From contig FCNA01000006.1 of the NCBI GenBank assembly GCA_900018345.1, positions 1 to 64,000 on the forward strand: DNA of 64,000 nucleotides. Reading direction: 5' to 3'. This DNA is from Clostridiales bacterium CHKCI006. GTDB taxonomy: Bacteria > Bacillota_I > Bacilli_A > Erysipelotrichales > Coprobacillaceae. Numbering within the stretch: the first letter of the stretch is position 1; the number at the start of each line of letters is the position of its first letter. The position numbers and the translations under genes are program-made. Positions 44,616 through 55,517 of this stretch are shown piece by piece. The notes under the pieces were generated by a model. That model had not been told where the DNA came from and ran no database searches. It worked only from the letters and a program-made list of their open reading frames with translations.

Positions 44616-45487
44616 TCCTCCAGTCCCAGCTTCTCCACGAGATACGCATTAAACGTATCGCTATTGAGATGTTGATTTGCCCAAACGTAAACCTCAGGAA
44701 GCGGGAACTTCTGATAGATCATCTGACGCTGGGTCTTTAAGTTCGCCACAAATGCCTCCCAGTCTTCAATCTGGTTGCGCTTTGCATGGGGATAATGAAT
44801 GCCTTTGGCTTTTTTACACAGACTGATTGGATAGCCCGCCAGATACAGCCGCAAGCCTAGTTCCACATCTTCGCCGCCCCACTGCGTAAAACGTTCATCA
44901 AAGCCGCCGATCTGAGTCAGGATAGAACGAGGGATCAGTGTCATTCCACCTGAAAAATAAACCCAGCAGGCTGGCCATTTCATCAAATCCTCGCCGTATT
45001 GCTGGTAACCGACCTCACGCCGATCCACATATCCGGCCTTTTCTAAACGCAGGATCGACCCATCGATATCTTCCAAACTGATTAAATCTCTGATGTTTTC
45101 TAAAGGTTCATTAGAGAAACCCTCAATATATCCAAGGACCGCTCCTTGATGCATCTTGGCATGCGTTAAAAAATGAGCCAACGCATCCTTGGACAGCAGG
45201 ATCCCCGTATCTAAAAAAAGACAGTATTGCCCCTTCGCATGGTCAATGCCCATATTGCGTGCCTGACCGGGGCAAAATCCCCGATTGGGCTGATAGAAAT
45301 AGCGGATCGTTAAACGGTCCTCATATTGTTTAACGATGCTCAAATTATCTTTGGTTGACCCATCATCACATACCAGCACTTCATAAGCGGCCTTAGACAG
45401 CGTATTCTTTTCAAGACAGGCTAAGGTCCAGGAAAGCAGCTGGGGATCCTGATAAGTCGGAATAATAATACTCAATTGTTTTTCCAT
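44606..45487 (-). CDS. Glycosyltransferase family 2
   Basis: 293 residues, GT-A fold. SIIIPTYQDPQLLSWTLACLEKNT, VCDDGSTKDN (UDP-sugar site), GQARNMGIDHAKGQYCLFLDTGI (DxD-like region modified to DTG) and the acceptor region GGFDERFTQWGGEDVELGLRL, like galactosaminyl/galactosyl transferases. No membrane helix. Likely adds a sugar to a cell-surface polymer. SD GGAGG upstream of ATG 45487. Operon with the HAD gene. Confidence 0.92.
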   Translation of the reverse strand: MEKQLSIIIPTYQDPQLLSWTLACLEKNTLSKAAYEVLVCDDGSTKDNLSIVKQYEDRLTIRYFYQPNRGFCPGQARNMGIDHAKGQYCLFLDTGILLSKDALAHFLTHAKMHQGAVLGYIEGFSNEPLENIRDLISLEDIDGSILRLEKAGYVDRREVGYQQYGEDLMKWPACWVYFSGGMTLIPRSILTQIGGFDERFTQWGGEDVELGLRLYLAGYPISLCKKAKGIHYPHAKRNQIEDWEAFVANLKTQRQMIYQKFPLPEVYVWANQHLNSDTFNAYLVEKLGLEDWR

Positions 45488-45593
45488 GGTTTTCCTCCAG
45501 AAACGGTTGACAGAAAAACCCTGATTCGTTAAGCTTTAAATAAGCTTTAGATCCAAAACTGGTCATATGTGGGGACATCATGGCAGGATGGGT

Positions 45594-46794
45594 TTAAAGC
45601 TTTTCTGTTAACCATTGTATTTTTTTATCAATAACAAAGTGATCGACCAGCCAAAATAAGCCATCCGTGACCATTAAGATCGGATAGGCCGCTTCAACCG
45701 GCCAACAAGATACCGCCCCTAAAGCAAGCAGCAAACCCGCAATGCGCCCGAAAGCCAGGGGAAATTCACAGGCAATCATATAATCCGAAGGCTGAAAGCG
45801 CCCTGCTGCAAGCTCGGCTAAACGATATTTCATGGATTGAAAGATTTCTGATTCCAACAGTAGACAAGTCCTAATCCTAAATAGGTGGTCCGCAAAGCCC
45901 ATGGTGTCTGAAAATAGCCTAATATAAACATGATCAGGGCGTTGAGGATCGCTGCCAAAAGATGAAATGATCTTTGGTTATGACGATGAAAACGACTGGC
46001 AATCAACGTCGAACTGAAGATACCGACAACTGCCATCAGCGACTGATACTGTCCAATCACTTTCTCACTTGTCACGATCGTATAGGCAAAAAGCGTAAAG
46101 ATCTGATTAAAGATGGCTTCCCGCATCCCATTCGAAAAATGATAATACGCGTCTGTTTGCCAATAGCGATTTCCTCTTTCCTTTAACACACCAATGACAT
46201 GCATCTTCTGCAGGATTTGCATACCGCGCAAATATCTGGAAAGTAAAGCCGCCAGAGCGAATAGTGCTAGAGAAAGTGCAAATAAGATGACATAGCCAAG
46301 TAATGATGCAAAATGACTGATCAAAAGGCCGGATAAAACAGGTAACCCGACGCCGCCGCATAATTAAAGCTTTGCTGCCAGGAGAAGAAGCGCCCCTGCT
46401 CATTTTCTTCAACATGCGCACCGACCAGAAGATTAAACGAAAAATAGTATAATCCCTGACCGATGCCATTAAGCAAACCAAGCGGCACTAAAAAAGCAGA
46501 AGTTTTTTCCTGTAGAAGCAAAATACACAAATAATAACTGGCCGTAAAGAGCAGCCCGCCCAAGAGGATCGATCTCATTTTCCAGTATCGGGCCAACTGA
46601 CTTCCTAACATATAGCTCGCTAGCAGAGCCGCATAATTCAATACATTTTGCAGGATGATCCCGCCAATATCACTTGTCAAACGGACTAAATAAATTTGGA
46701 TAAAAGTCATGGCGATGCTCGTTCCGGTTAAATAAAGCATGCCAATCAAAAGCAGGTATCGTGTATCTTTGCTTAAAGAAGGCAATTTATTCAT
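45594..46794 (-). pseudogene. MFS transporter broken by two frameshifts
   Basis: Three consecutive minus-strand frames reconstruct one 12-helix permease. Part 1 (46794-46321, starting MNKLPSLSKDTRYLLLIGMLYLTGTS) ends at YLFYPAF. Part 2 (46324-45830) continues ISHFASLLGYVILFALSL. Part 3 (45902-45594) continues LLLESEIFQSMKYRLAELAAG to the end. Single-base shifts are needed near 46320-46335 (TTTT run) and near 45850-45880. The gene follows tetR with an 8-nt overlap and was presumably its target. Decay or two sequencing errors. Confidence 0.85.
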
Positions 46795-47338
46795 GTTTGA
46801 ATGTTTGAATGGCTCGCGTGATACGCTGACGCACTTCTGCTTCATCCATATCGATTGCGCCTTCCACTAAATAAGCGGCAATCCCATGGGTGTAAAAGCG
46901 AACATCCAGAAATAAACGTTCGCTTTCCTGGTATGAGAGATGGTACTCTTCCACCATCTTCTGGATGATATCACGATTATAGTGAGCATGAAGCACATCC
47001 TCACTTGAGCGTAGACCACCCGCATCGGATAGATAAACGGCTTTAAATAAATGCGGATATACGCGCGCAAATTCGACATATGCCACGCTCTCCTGTAATA
47101 GGCGATCATGGCTGATCGGATAAGCATGCGTATAATGACGATAAAAAGCATAAATTTTCTCATATAGTTCAGCCTTCAATGCCTGCATACCCGGATACAG
47201 ACGAAATAAGGGCTGCGTCGAGCAGTTTAAATGTTTGGCAATGCTGCGCGCATTCACTTCTGTCATCCCCTCCTGCAAGACGATCTCAAAAGCTGCCTGA
47301 AGAACGTTCTCCTTGGTTATTTTTGATTTGGGTGGCAT
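46787..47338 (-). CDS. TetR-family transcriptional regulator
   Basis: 183 residues from ATG 47338, 8 nt after AAGGAG. N-terminal DNA-binding domain: ITKENVLQAAFEIVLQEGMTEVNARSIAKHLNCSTQPLFRLYPG, i.e. the TetR helix-turn-helix. The rest is the helical ligand domain. It leads an operon with a (now broken) MFS transporter. A consensus promoter and an operator-like palindrome lie directly upstream. Confidence 0.92.
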   Translation of the reverse strand: MPPKSKITKENVLQAAFEIVLQEGMTEVNARSIAKHLNCSTQPLFRLYPGMQALKAELYEKIYAFYRHYTHAYPISHDRLLQESVAYVEFARVYPHLFKAVYLSDAGGLRSSEDVLHAHYNRDIIQKMVEEYHLSYQESERLFLDVRFYTHGIAAYLVEGAIDMDEAEVRQRITRAIQTFKHE

Positions 47339-47366
47339 ATTCTTTTCTCCTTCCTGATAACATACG

Positions 47367-47411
47367 TTACGTAACAACTGTTATTATAAAAGATAAAGTT
47401 GCTTTTGTCAA
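47367..47411 (-). promoter_or_regulatory. Consensus promoter and operator of tetR-type gene
   Basis: Minus-strand TTGACA (47411-47406), 16 bp, TATAAT (47389-47384): both hexamers are perfect. The perfect palindrome GTTACGTAAC (47376-47367) covers the expected start site, as for TetR autorepression. Confidence 0.82.
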
Positions 47412-47659
47412 TCATTTGGGACGCTGTTTTGGCAATTTCTAGTGCTCTATCAGTTTCCCTAAACCTGTTTTGACTTTCCATACCACGGCTCTTGTACGAT
47501 AAGGGGCCTCCTACCAGCTTGATGTATTGAGATTTCGTCTGTTTATTATCTGTTTGCCAGCAAAAGGTCAGGAAAATGCTTCTTCTGATGAATCTGAAGC
47601 ATATCATCTATGTTTTTAGTGATTGAGCTAACCGGATCAATTCAAAAAGGAACTGCGAA

Positions 47660-49141
<1,482 letters not shown>

Positions 49142-49362
49142 TCATGACCTATACGATAACTTAAAACGGACTGAACGTACAGCTCTTTATGACACGTTGG
49201 AGCAACATTCCATTTAACCCTAAAGAAGTAAATCCCTTTTTGGAATTTCATTCCATTCCAGTATTGAAGCGATCAGACAGCCAAAAATCATCATCTCAAG
49301 ATAAGATCGTTCACAGGTATACGATCTCACTTTAATTAAAGATCTGCACCATTTCTTCAGAC

Positions 49363-49389
49363 AAAAAAGAAGCTGTTTGATCAGCTTCT
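49363..49389 (-). terminator. Terminator between the OYE gene and the GH1 gene
   Basis: Minus strand GAGAAGCTG-ATCAAA-CAGCTTCTTTTTTG. It lies 237 nt upstream of the GH1 start and could be the end of the preceding transcript or an attenuator for GH1. Confidence 0.8.
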
Positions 49390-49731
49390 CATATAATGGG
49401 GAAACGTCCATATCCTATTCACGCAAAGCAAAGGGATGTCAAAGAGAGTACCTATCCGCACTATTTCCCGGGAAAATGTCAAATACACGGGATTCCTGTA
49501 AACTTGTCATTTCCCTGAATGGTGATAATCAAAGACTGCGTTTCCCAATTTTCTGAATCATACGTACTCACTGATTTCTGAGTCAAGAATTGATTTTAGA
49601 ACATCTATCAAAAGCGCAAAGGGAAAAAAGATCGACTCAAAAGAGGTGCTGACATCCACAAAATATTGCTTTGTATCTAATGGCATATCATGCATGAAGG
49701 AATCTACGCATTCCTTAAAGTGATTGCTCGC
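49390..49731. other. Intergenic stretch, no supported gene
   Basis: About 340 bp. Contains a perfect 12-bp palindrome TTTCCCGGGAAA (49464-49475) and an AAGGAAT/ATTCCTT hairpin near 49703-49722. A short minus-strand frame of about 40 codons has no family signature. It may hold the promoter for GH1, but I cannot locate it. Confidence 0.4.
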
Positions 49732-51651
49732 TTATAATGAAAGGGCAAGCTTGGTTGCTTCGAAGATTGCTTTTTTGGCGTCTGCTGCCTTTAAGGCATC
49801 GCCAATCAGGCTAACATTTTTCTTATCTGCAAGAGAGTCATACAGTTCCTGATTCGCCCGGGAGCCAAAGGCTAAAACAATTTCATCAAAACCTGTCAGG
49901 GTCTTCTCCTGATCATCGCAAAGATAATCAATACCATCTGAATTGATCTTTGCCACGCGGCTGTTGAGGATCAGTTTAACGCCGAGCTTCTCAATATGCG
50001 CTAGCAGGCTGGCTCGTGGACGCGCAGGGGCGACTGGAGCAGCACGGTCCAGCATATCCACAACGGTCACCTGATTACCATATTCAGCCAGGAATTCAGC
50101 GGTCTCAACACCCACCAGACCAGCACCTAAGACTAAGACCTGGCGACCTGTAAAGATCTTACGCATACCTAAAATATCATTGGCTTTCGTGACATTTTCG
50201 TGATCAATACCCTCAATACGTGGAACGAGCGGTAATGATCCTGTCGCCAAAATGACATGGTCAAAAGCTTCCTTTTCCAGCAAAGCAGCATCGACATTGA
50301 CTTGATAATGCATTTGGACGCCATACTTCTTACCTAAAGCAAGATAGGTTTGAATCGTCTTTGCCAGATCCTGCTTCATGGATGGGGTCGCTGCTAAACG
50401 GTACTGTCCGCCTGCTGTTGCTTCTTTTTCGTAAACATGCACATTATGCCCGCGCTTCGCCAGGATCCAGGCTGCCTGTAAGCCCGCTGGCCCGGCACCA
50501 ACGATTCCGATCTTCTTGGCCTGACTTGTTTTTTCAATATTCCAGAGACCTTCTTTTCCGCTGAATGGATTGATCATGCAGCTTGTACCAAAGCCCTCTT
50601 CAAAAGAATCACTATAAAGACAACGCTGCATGCAGCCCGTACAAGTAAAGATCTCATTTAAACGACCCTCTTTGACCTTTTCTGGGAAGTGAGGATCACA
50701 GATCGATTGTCTGCCTAAAGCCACAAAATCCGCCGTACCGCTTTGAATCACTGACAGCGCTAAAGAAGGATCGTTGATACGTCCAACAGCGATGACCGGG
50801 ATCTGCAAAGCCTCTTTGACCTTACGTGTATTTTCTAAATTATAACCTGCATCTGAGTAATAAGAATGAATCGCCGTTCCATGGGAAAGGTGTAAGGCAT
50901 CCGCACCGGCTTTTTCGAAAAGACAAGCCTGAGCCACCGCATCTTCGATGGAATTGCCGCCATAGTCGCCTTCTTCCCCACTGGTTCTGACAACCACAGG
51001 AAAAGCATCTCCACAAGCGGCCTTAATGCCTTTGATGATTTCCACAACGATTCTGGCACGATCATTCACATTCCCACCATATTGATCCACACGCTTGTTG
51101 ACGGCTTTGGATAAGAACTGCGCCAACAGATAGCCATGTGCTCCATGAATCTCGACACCATCAAAGCCAGCTTTTTTAGCTCTGATGGCTGCTTCGATAA
51201 AACGCAAAATGATGACCTGAACCTCTTCTGTGCTTAATTCACGCACCGGTGTAAGACGGCGTGGATCACGTAAATGGCTTGGTCCCACTGCCATTTGATT
51301 GCTCGTTCCTTTTCCCTGCACACGACCGGAGTGCTGAAGCTGAGCAAAAATGCGACCGCCATTCTCATGAATGCGTGTCGTCAAAGCAGATAGACCCGGT
51401 AAGAAACGATCATCATAGATCCCTGCCTGTGTCTTCTCCGCCAGCCCTTCTTCACTGACACAAAGGAATTCTGTAAAGATCAGACCAAAGCCGCCCTTGG
51501 CTCTTTCCCCGTAATAGTTCAAAGCCTGTGACGTAAATTCATGCTTTTCATTCGTATAGTGACTGTCCATGGCTGGAACGACAAAACGATTCTTCAATTC
51601 CAGAGAACCAATCTTCATCGGTGTAAATAATAATCCAAAAGCATTGTTCAT
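49732..51651 (-). CDS. NADH:flavin oxidoreductase, 2,4-dienoyl-CoA/2-enoate reductase type
   Basis: 639 residues in three parts. An FMN-binding old-yellow-enzyme barrel (1-370: FTPMKIGSLELKNRFVVPAM, GVEIHGAHGYLLAQFLSKAVN). A 4Fe-4S cluster segment CTGCMQRC then a further Cys (about 343-362). An FAD/NAD half with GIVGAGPAGLQAAWILAKRG and VLGAGLVGVETAEFL. This family covers FadH, 2-enoate reductases and the bile-acid enzymes BaiCD/BaiH; the substrate here is not determined by sequence. SD GAGGAGG. Divergent from two RpiR regulator genes, which likely control it. Confidence 0.92.
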   Translation of the reverse strand: MNNAFGLLFTPMKIGSLELKNRFVVPAMDSHYTNEKHEFTSQALNYYGERAKGGFGLIFTEFLCVSEEGLAEKTQAGIYDDRFLPGLSALTTRIHENGGRIFAQLQHSGRVQGKGTSNQMAVGPSHLRDPRRLTPVRELSTEEVQVIILRFIEAAIRAKKAGFDGVEIHGAHGYLLAQFLSKAVNKRVDQYGGNVNDRARIVVEIIKGIKAACGDAFPVVVRTSGEEGDYGGNSIEDAVAQACLFEKAGADALHLSHGTAIHSYYSDAGYNLENTRKVKEALQIPVIAVGRINDPSLALSVIQSGTADFVALGRQSICDPHFPEKVKEGRLNEIFTCTGCMQRCLYSDSFEEGFGTSCMINPFSGKEGLWNIEKTSQAKKIGIVGAGPAGLQAAWILAKRGHNVHVYEKEATAGGQYRLAATPSMKQDLAKTIQTYLALGKKYGVQMHYQVNVDAALLEKEAFDHVILATGSLPLVPRIEGIDHENVTKANDILGMRKIFTGRQVLVLGAGLVGVETAEFLAEYGNQVTVVDMLDRAAPVAPARPRASLLAHIEKLGVKLILNSRVAKINSDGIDYLCDDQEKTLTGFDEIVLAFGSRANQELYDSLADKKNVSLIGDALKAADAKKAIFEATKLALSL

Positions 51652-51679
51652 TTTTAAACCATCCTCCTCTTTTGTCCTT

Positions 51680-51792
51680 ATTTTAGCGTAACTTTTTGAT
51701 TTCGCAAGAGCTTTGAAACACGTTTCAACACTGCTTCATTTCTATGTTTCCAAATGGTTTATTTTGTGTAACAGTGCTTCATTTGGTATAAT
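51680..51792. promoter_or_regulatory. Divergent promoters and repeats between the OYE and RpiR genes
   Basis: Minus strand: TTGCGA (51707-51702), 16 bp, TAAAAT (51685-51680). Plus strand: TTGTGT (51764-51769), 17 bp, TATAAT (51787-51792). Between them lie the dyad GAAAC-AC-GTTTC (51715-51726) and a direct repeat TGCTTCATTT (51732 and 51774, 42 bp apart, about four helical turns). These are likely RpiR binding sites serving both promoters. Confidence 0.7.
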
Positions 51793-51821
51793 AAAATTAA
51801 CCTGAAAGGAGGAAGATTTCC

Positions 51822-52709
51822 ATGCTTTTAGAACAACGCATCCAAAAACTCTGTCGTCTCTCTGATTCAGAAAAAGCGATTGGAGAACTGCTTTTAGAAA
51901 GACGCTACGATCTCAAAAATCTCAGCACTCGCGATATCGCCTCGTTAACCTATACTTCTTCAGCTACCGTCGTACGCTTCGCCCAAAAACTCGGATATAA
52001 GGGGTTCAATGATCTAAAAGATGATTATTTAGCTGAGCTTCACTATCTGGACACGCACTTCAGGCGGGTCGATGCCAATTTTCCTTTTGACAAACAAGAC
52101 AACACACTCGAAGTCGCCGGGAAACTGAATGCCTTGCTGAAAGAAACATTAGATGACACCCTATCCCTCGTAGATGGGCATATGCTGCAGCGGGTCACCC
52201 AGCTATTCAAACGTTCCCATACCATCCACATTTTTGGCATTGGCAGCAACTTACTGCTCGGTCGCTTATTTCAACTGGAAATGCGCCGGATCGGCAAAAA
52301 AGTGGAAATTGAGAGCCTGGTAGGTGAATTTGGCTTCAATATCAACACCATCGACAAGGAAGACTGTGTTCTGCTGATTTCTTATTCCGGAGAAAGTCAA
52401 ACAGTCCTCAACCATGGCAGACTGCTTAAGGAAAAAGGAATTCCCATGGTCGCTATTACCAGTTTAGGTGACAATTCGTTAAAAGCCCTGACTCCGCTCG
52501 TCCTACATGTCACCACCCGTGAAAAACAATATACCAAGGTTGGAAATTTCTCCAGTGAATACAGCATCCGCTATCTTTTAGATCTTCTCTATGCCACCTA
52601 TTTCCAGTTAGATTACGACAAACATCTCCAAACGAAGATTGCGCTTTCCAAAGCAATCGAAAAATGTCGCCATCCGCAAAGCGAGATCATCAGGGAGGAA
52701 GATATATGA
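51822..52709 (+). CDS. RpiR-family regulator 1 (HTH plus SIS domain)
   Basis: 295 residues. N-terminal HTH_6 (LSDSEKAIGELLLERRYDLKNLSTRDIASLTYTSSATVVRFAQKLGYKGFNDLK) and C-terminal SIS sugar-isomerase fold (HIFGIGSNLLLGR, LLISYSGESQTVLNHGRLLKEKGIPMVAIT). Such regulators sense phospho-sugars. SD AAAGGAGG. The 3' end overlaps the start of a second RpiR gene (ATGA). The two proteins share domain order but differ in sequence. Confidence 0.94.
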   Translation: MLLEQRIQKLCRLSDSEKAIGELLLERRYDLKNLSTRDIASLTYTSSATVVRFAQKLGYKGFNDLKDDYLAELHYLDTHFRRVDANFPFDKQDNTLEVAGKLNALLKETLDDTLSLVDGHMLQRVTQLFKRSHTIHIFGIGSNLLLGRLFQLEMRRIGKKVEIESLVGEFGFNINTIDKEDCVLLISYSGESQTVLNHGRLLKEKGIPMVAITSLGDNSLKALTPLVLHVTTREKQYTKVGNFSSEYSIRYLLDLLYATYFQLDYDKHLQTKIALSKAIEKCRHPQSEIIREEDI

Positions 52710-53569
52710 TGATCTATGACCGCCTGTTACATACCAGTCATCTATCCGACAATGAAACGACCGTCGCTCAATACCTTTATCACTATAAAGGTCAGGTGTC
52801 CCGCCTCACTGCTGCCGACATTGCGCATGCGACTTTTACCTCTGCCTCAACCGTCGTCCGTTTAGCTCAAAAGCTTAGCTACAACGGCTGGTCAGATCTC
52901 AAAGAGGCTTTGCAAACAGAAAAAAGCTTCATGGAGAATCGTATCGATGAAGTCGATGCCAATATTCCTTTTTCAGCCATGGATCCTGCTCAGAAAATCA
53001 GTCGCCAACTTGAAAAACTTGAAACAGAGAGCATTCGAGCCACCGCTGATCTGATCAGACATGACGAATTGCAAAAGGCAACACTAGCGCTGGCGAATGC
53101 CAAACGCATCTATATCTTCGGGATGGCGAACAGTGCCTCATGTGCCTATGATTTTCAATACAAGATGCGCTTTCTGTTCAAGCCCGTAGAAATCATCAAT
53201 AATCGAGATGATTTTGCCTACCTTTTTCAAACCATGCAAGCCGAGGATTGCTGTCTTTTTATTTCTTATTCAGGCGAAACCTTTGATGAACTGCAGCTTA
53301 CCGAGATCCTGTGCACGCTTCCCTGCCCGCGTATTTCGCTGACCAGTTACACCAACAATCATCTGATTTCCTGCACAAACGCGCATCTCTACATTCCTAA
53401 ATGCGAAAAGCGCTATGCCAAGATAGGCCATTTCTCCAGCAATATCGCCATTCATTATCTTTTGGATGTCCTCTTTGCCTGTGTCTTTGCCCATCATTAT
53501 AGCGATAACATGGATAAACGTAAAATGTATATCGAAACCACTGATTTTCCACATCGCTTCGATCAGTAA
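52706..53569 (+). CDS. RpiR-family regulator 2 (HTH plus SIS domain)
   Basis: About 287 residues from ATG 52706, which overlaps the TGA of regulator 1; SD AGGGAGG lies 9 nt upstream. HTH with LTAADIAHATFTSASTVVRLAQKLSYNGWSDLKEAL; SIS part with YIFGMANSASCAYDFQYKM and LFISYSGETFDELQL. It is a clear paralogue of regulator 1, translationally coupled, so a hetero-oligomeric sensor is plausible. A terminator follows. Confidence 0.93.
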   Translation: MMIYDRLLHTSHLSDNETTVAQYLYHYKGQVSRLTAADIAHATFTSASTVVRLAQKLSYNGWSDLKEALQTEKSFMENRIDEVDANIPFSAMDPAQKISRQLEKLETESIRATADLIRHDELQKATLALANAKRIYIFGMANSASCAYDFQYKMRFLFKPVEIINNRDDFAYLFQTMQAEDCCLFISYSGETFDELQLTEILCTLPCPRISLTSYTNNHLISCTNAHLYIPKCEKRYAKIGHFSSNIAIHYLLDVLFACVFAHHYSDNMDKRKMYIETTDFPHRFDQ

Positions 53570-53571
53570 AC

Positions 53572-53600
53572 AAAAAATCACCATGATGGTGATTTTTTTA
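53572..53600. terminator. Bidirectional terminator
   Basis: AAAAAATCACC-ATGA-TGGTGATTTTTTT between the convergent RpiR and MFS genes; long T/A tracts on both strands. Confidence 0.93.
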
Positions 53601-54779
53601 GCGTTTGATTTCTTTTCTGAAGCGTTGCTTGCGACTCAACAGCAAGCCGATCCCGATGAGACATACGCCCATCAATGTCAGAATATAAATAAAGATATAC
53701 ATGGCATTAAGTCCAAAGGCATCCTGAAGATAGCCACCTAACATGTTCCCAATCATTGAACCAACCCCCGAAGTCATCACAGTAATCAAGGTCTGTCCCG
53801 AAACCTGATCAACATCAGCCAGATTAAAAATAACATAATAGGTGACGACCGCTGTCATCATTCCAAAGGAAAGTCCCTGGAACAGCATCCCTACGCAAAG
53901 GATAGGCAGATTGGGTGCCAGACAGATAAGAAAATTGCGGATAATATAGCAGGCACCGGCAAAGCCAATCAACTGGATACTTTTGAAGCGCTGCAAAAGG
54001 CGTGGTGTGATTGCCATGACCGGCATTTCACTGACAGCCATTAAGAAAACGGCCACACCATAAAACGAGGTATCGCCACCTAAGCTAGTGACAATATTGA
54101 TCAAATAAGTACCGATCGAGGTAGCCGCTGCCAAAGCCAGCGAAAAACCTGTCAGCATGATCGTAAAGATCGGATACTTGCGCACCACCGTTAAGATCGA
54201 ACCACTTTTATCATGACTGGCCGTTTGCCCTTTTTCATAAGGCATACTGGCAAGGATCTTAAAGGTAATCAGGATAGATACCACCATCCCGGCAACCAGG
54301 ATCTGTGGATTGCTTAAATCAACTAAGAAACCAAAAATCAATGCCCCGATGGCCCAGGCAACTGAACCTAAACCACGAGCCAGACCAAAATTGAGTTCAA
54401 CACCTGAACGCATATAATCCGAAGCCATCACCTGCAGCAATGGTCCTGTCGTCAGATAAAAAGCATAGAGAAGCATATAGATCAGCATGACCAAAATCGG
54501 ACTTAGCGGCAAAAAAGCAATCAAAGCATAGATTGCAGTGATGACAATATAGGCGTAAATAATCATTTTTTTAGCATCGAGACGTGGCTGCTTGGCTACC
54601 TGCAGTGTCAGCATGGGCGTTAAAAAAATAGCTGCTACACATGCAATTCCCGTCACAACACCTATTTCCGTATTGGAGACCCCTTTATATTGCAAAAAGA
54701 CAGCTACAAACCCACCTAAGCAAACACCAGCCAGGCAATAAAAAAAGTAAAGCCAGTTATACTTCATCCGGATACTCAC
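53598..54779 (-). CDS. MFS transporter (oligosaccharide/nucleoside-proton symporter-like)
   Basis: 393 residues, twelve helices, from GTG 54779 after GGGGG; an ATG four codons later is an alternative. N-terminal YNWLYFFYCLAGVCLGGFVAVFLQYKGVSNTEIGVVTG resembles the LacY/NupG/HcaT-like (MFS_1_like) group. Substrate unknown. Its position next to the RpiR pair and near the OYE gene would fit a sugar or aromatic acid regulon. Intact, unlike the MFS gene at 45594. Confidence 0.9.
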   Translation of the reverse strand: MSIRMKYNWLYFFYCLAGVCLGGFVAVFLQYKGVSNTEIGVVTGIACVAAIFLTPMLTLQVAKQPRLDAKKMIIYAYIVITAIYALIAFLPLSPILVMLIYMLLYAFYLTTGPLLQVMASDYMRSGVELNFGLARGLGSVAWAIGALIFGFLVDLSNPQILVAGMVVSILITFKILASMPYEKGQTASHDKSGSILTVVRKYPIFTIMLTGFSLALAAATSIGTYLINIVTSLGGDTSFYGVAVFLMAVSEMPVMAITPRLLQRFKSIQLIGFAGACYIIRNFLICLAPNLPILCVGMLFQGLSFGMMTAVVTYYVIFNLADVDQVSGQTLITVMTSGVGSMIGNMLGGYLQDAFGLNAMYIFIYILTLMGVCLIGIGLLLSRKQRFRKEIKR

Positions 54780-54881
54780 ATCGTTCCCCCTCTTTCATGT
54801 GAATGTTGATGTGTCCTTATTTTATCATAGCCCTTTCATCAAGACAATCACTTATACGACAAATACATCTCCTTTTCCAAA

Positions 54882-54912
54882 TAAAAGCGCTCGATCTTAT
54901 CGACCGAACGCC
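54882..54912 (-). terminator. Terminator of the small membrane protein gene
   Basis: Minus strand GCGTTCGGTC-GATAA-GATCGAGCGC (two G-U pairs) followed by TTTTATTT, 12 nt past the stop codon. Confidence 0.8.
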
Positions 54913-54923
54913 CTGTATCCTAT

Positions 54924-55145
54924 TTACCTGTTTGCGGCATATTTCGTACATAGCATCATTCCCACAAAAGCACATAGGACAGAATGAAGAAAATAATACC
55001 CAATTAATGAACCAATGATCAAACCACTAAACATATATTTACTCTTGGTGCTCTTGATGCCGTATTGCTTGATGGTGCTTATCCCTAATAAAGCCATCGC
55101 CAGAATCAGCAAAACGGTGATGACAGTCTGCAAGACAGGGCTCAT
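54924..55145 (-). CDS. Small membrane protein (73 residues)
   Basis: Two to three helices (VLQTVITVLLILAMALLGI, MFSGLIIGSLIGYYFLHSVLCAFVGMM) and a short basic loop. It overlaps the stop of the broken XRE regulator by 4 nt (ATGAG), a common layout in which a helix-turn-helix gene with a membrane tail is followed by a small membrane protein. Function unknown; the partner regulator is broken. Confidence 0.75.
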   Translation of the reverse strand: MSPVLQTVITVLLILAMALLGISTIKQYGIKSTKSKYMFSGLIIGSLIGYYFLHSVLCAFVGMMLCTKYAANR

Positions 55146-55505
55146 TGGTTAGCCTCCATAAAGTCCAGAATTTCTCGATACGTTTGAATATCATAGGTTC
55201 TTTTTTGCTGATTCAGCCGTCTGGCATAATAAACCATCACACCTGCAATCAAAAGCCATCATACGATTCCAGGCAATGCGAAATAGAGAAACAGCGGGAT
55301 AGCCGATCCGACTGTCAACATCAGCAATACTGTAAAAATGAGCGTATCTTGCTTAAATCTCCTTACATCAGCCTGCGCAACTTGTTCTTTCATTTTAGCT
55401 ACATCTCCTTTTACTAGATTATCGAGAGAAGTATTGAAAAGTTGACTTAACATAACAAGACTATTCACATCCGGATAATTCTTTCCGGTTTCACATAGTT
55501 AAAGA
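55142..55505 (-). pseudogene. XRE-type regulator with membrane tail, truncated by the mobile element
   Basis: The frame ETGKNYPDVNSLVMLSQLFNTSLDNLVKGD is the second half of an XRE DNA-binding domain. It is followed by a helix (LIFTVLLMLTVGSAIPLFLYF), then TGA after LPGIV and, in the same frame, WLLIAGVMVYYARRLNQQKRTYDIQ to TGA 55142. The first 35-40 codons of the XRE domain are missing; the sequence changes to GC-rich foreign DNA at about 55505. So the gene was cut by insertion and also has a nonsense codon. The missing part may lie at the far end of the element, beyond the window. Confidence 0.85.
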
Positions 55506-55517
55506 TATTGGTATCAT

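Noticed and set aside
47317-47607. 96-codon minus-strand ORF upstream of tetR-type gene
   Set aside because: It overlaps the promoter and operator of the regulator and ends inside its coding region; no SD. It may contain debris but is not supported as a gene.
49220-49411. 63-codon minus-strand ORF as a gene
   Set aside because: It runs through a strong terminator hairpin, has no SD and no domain signature.
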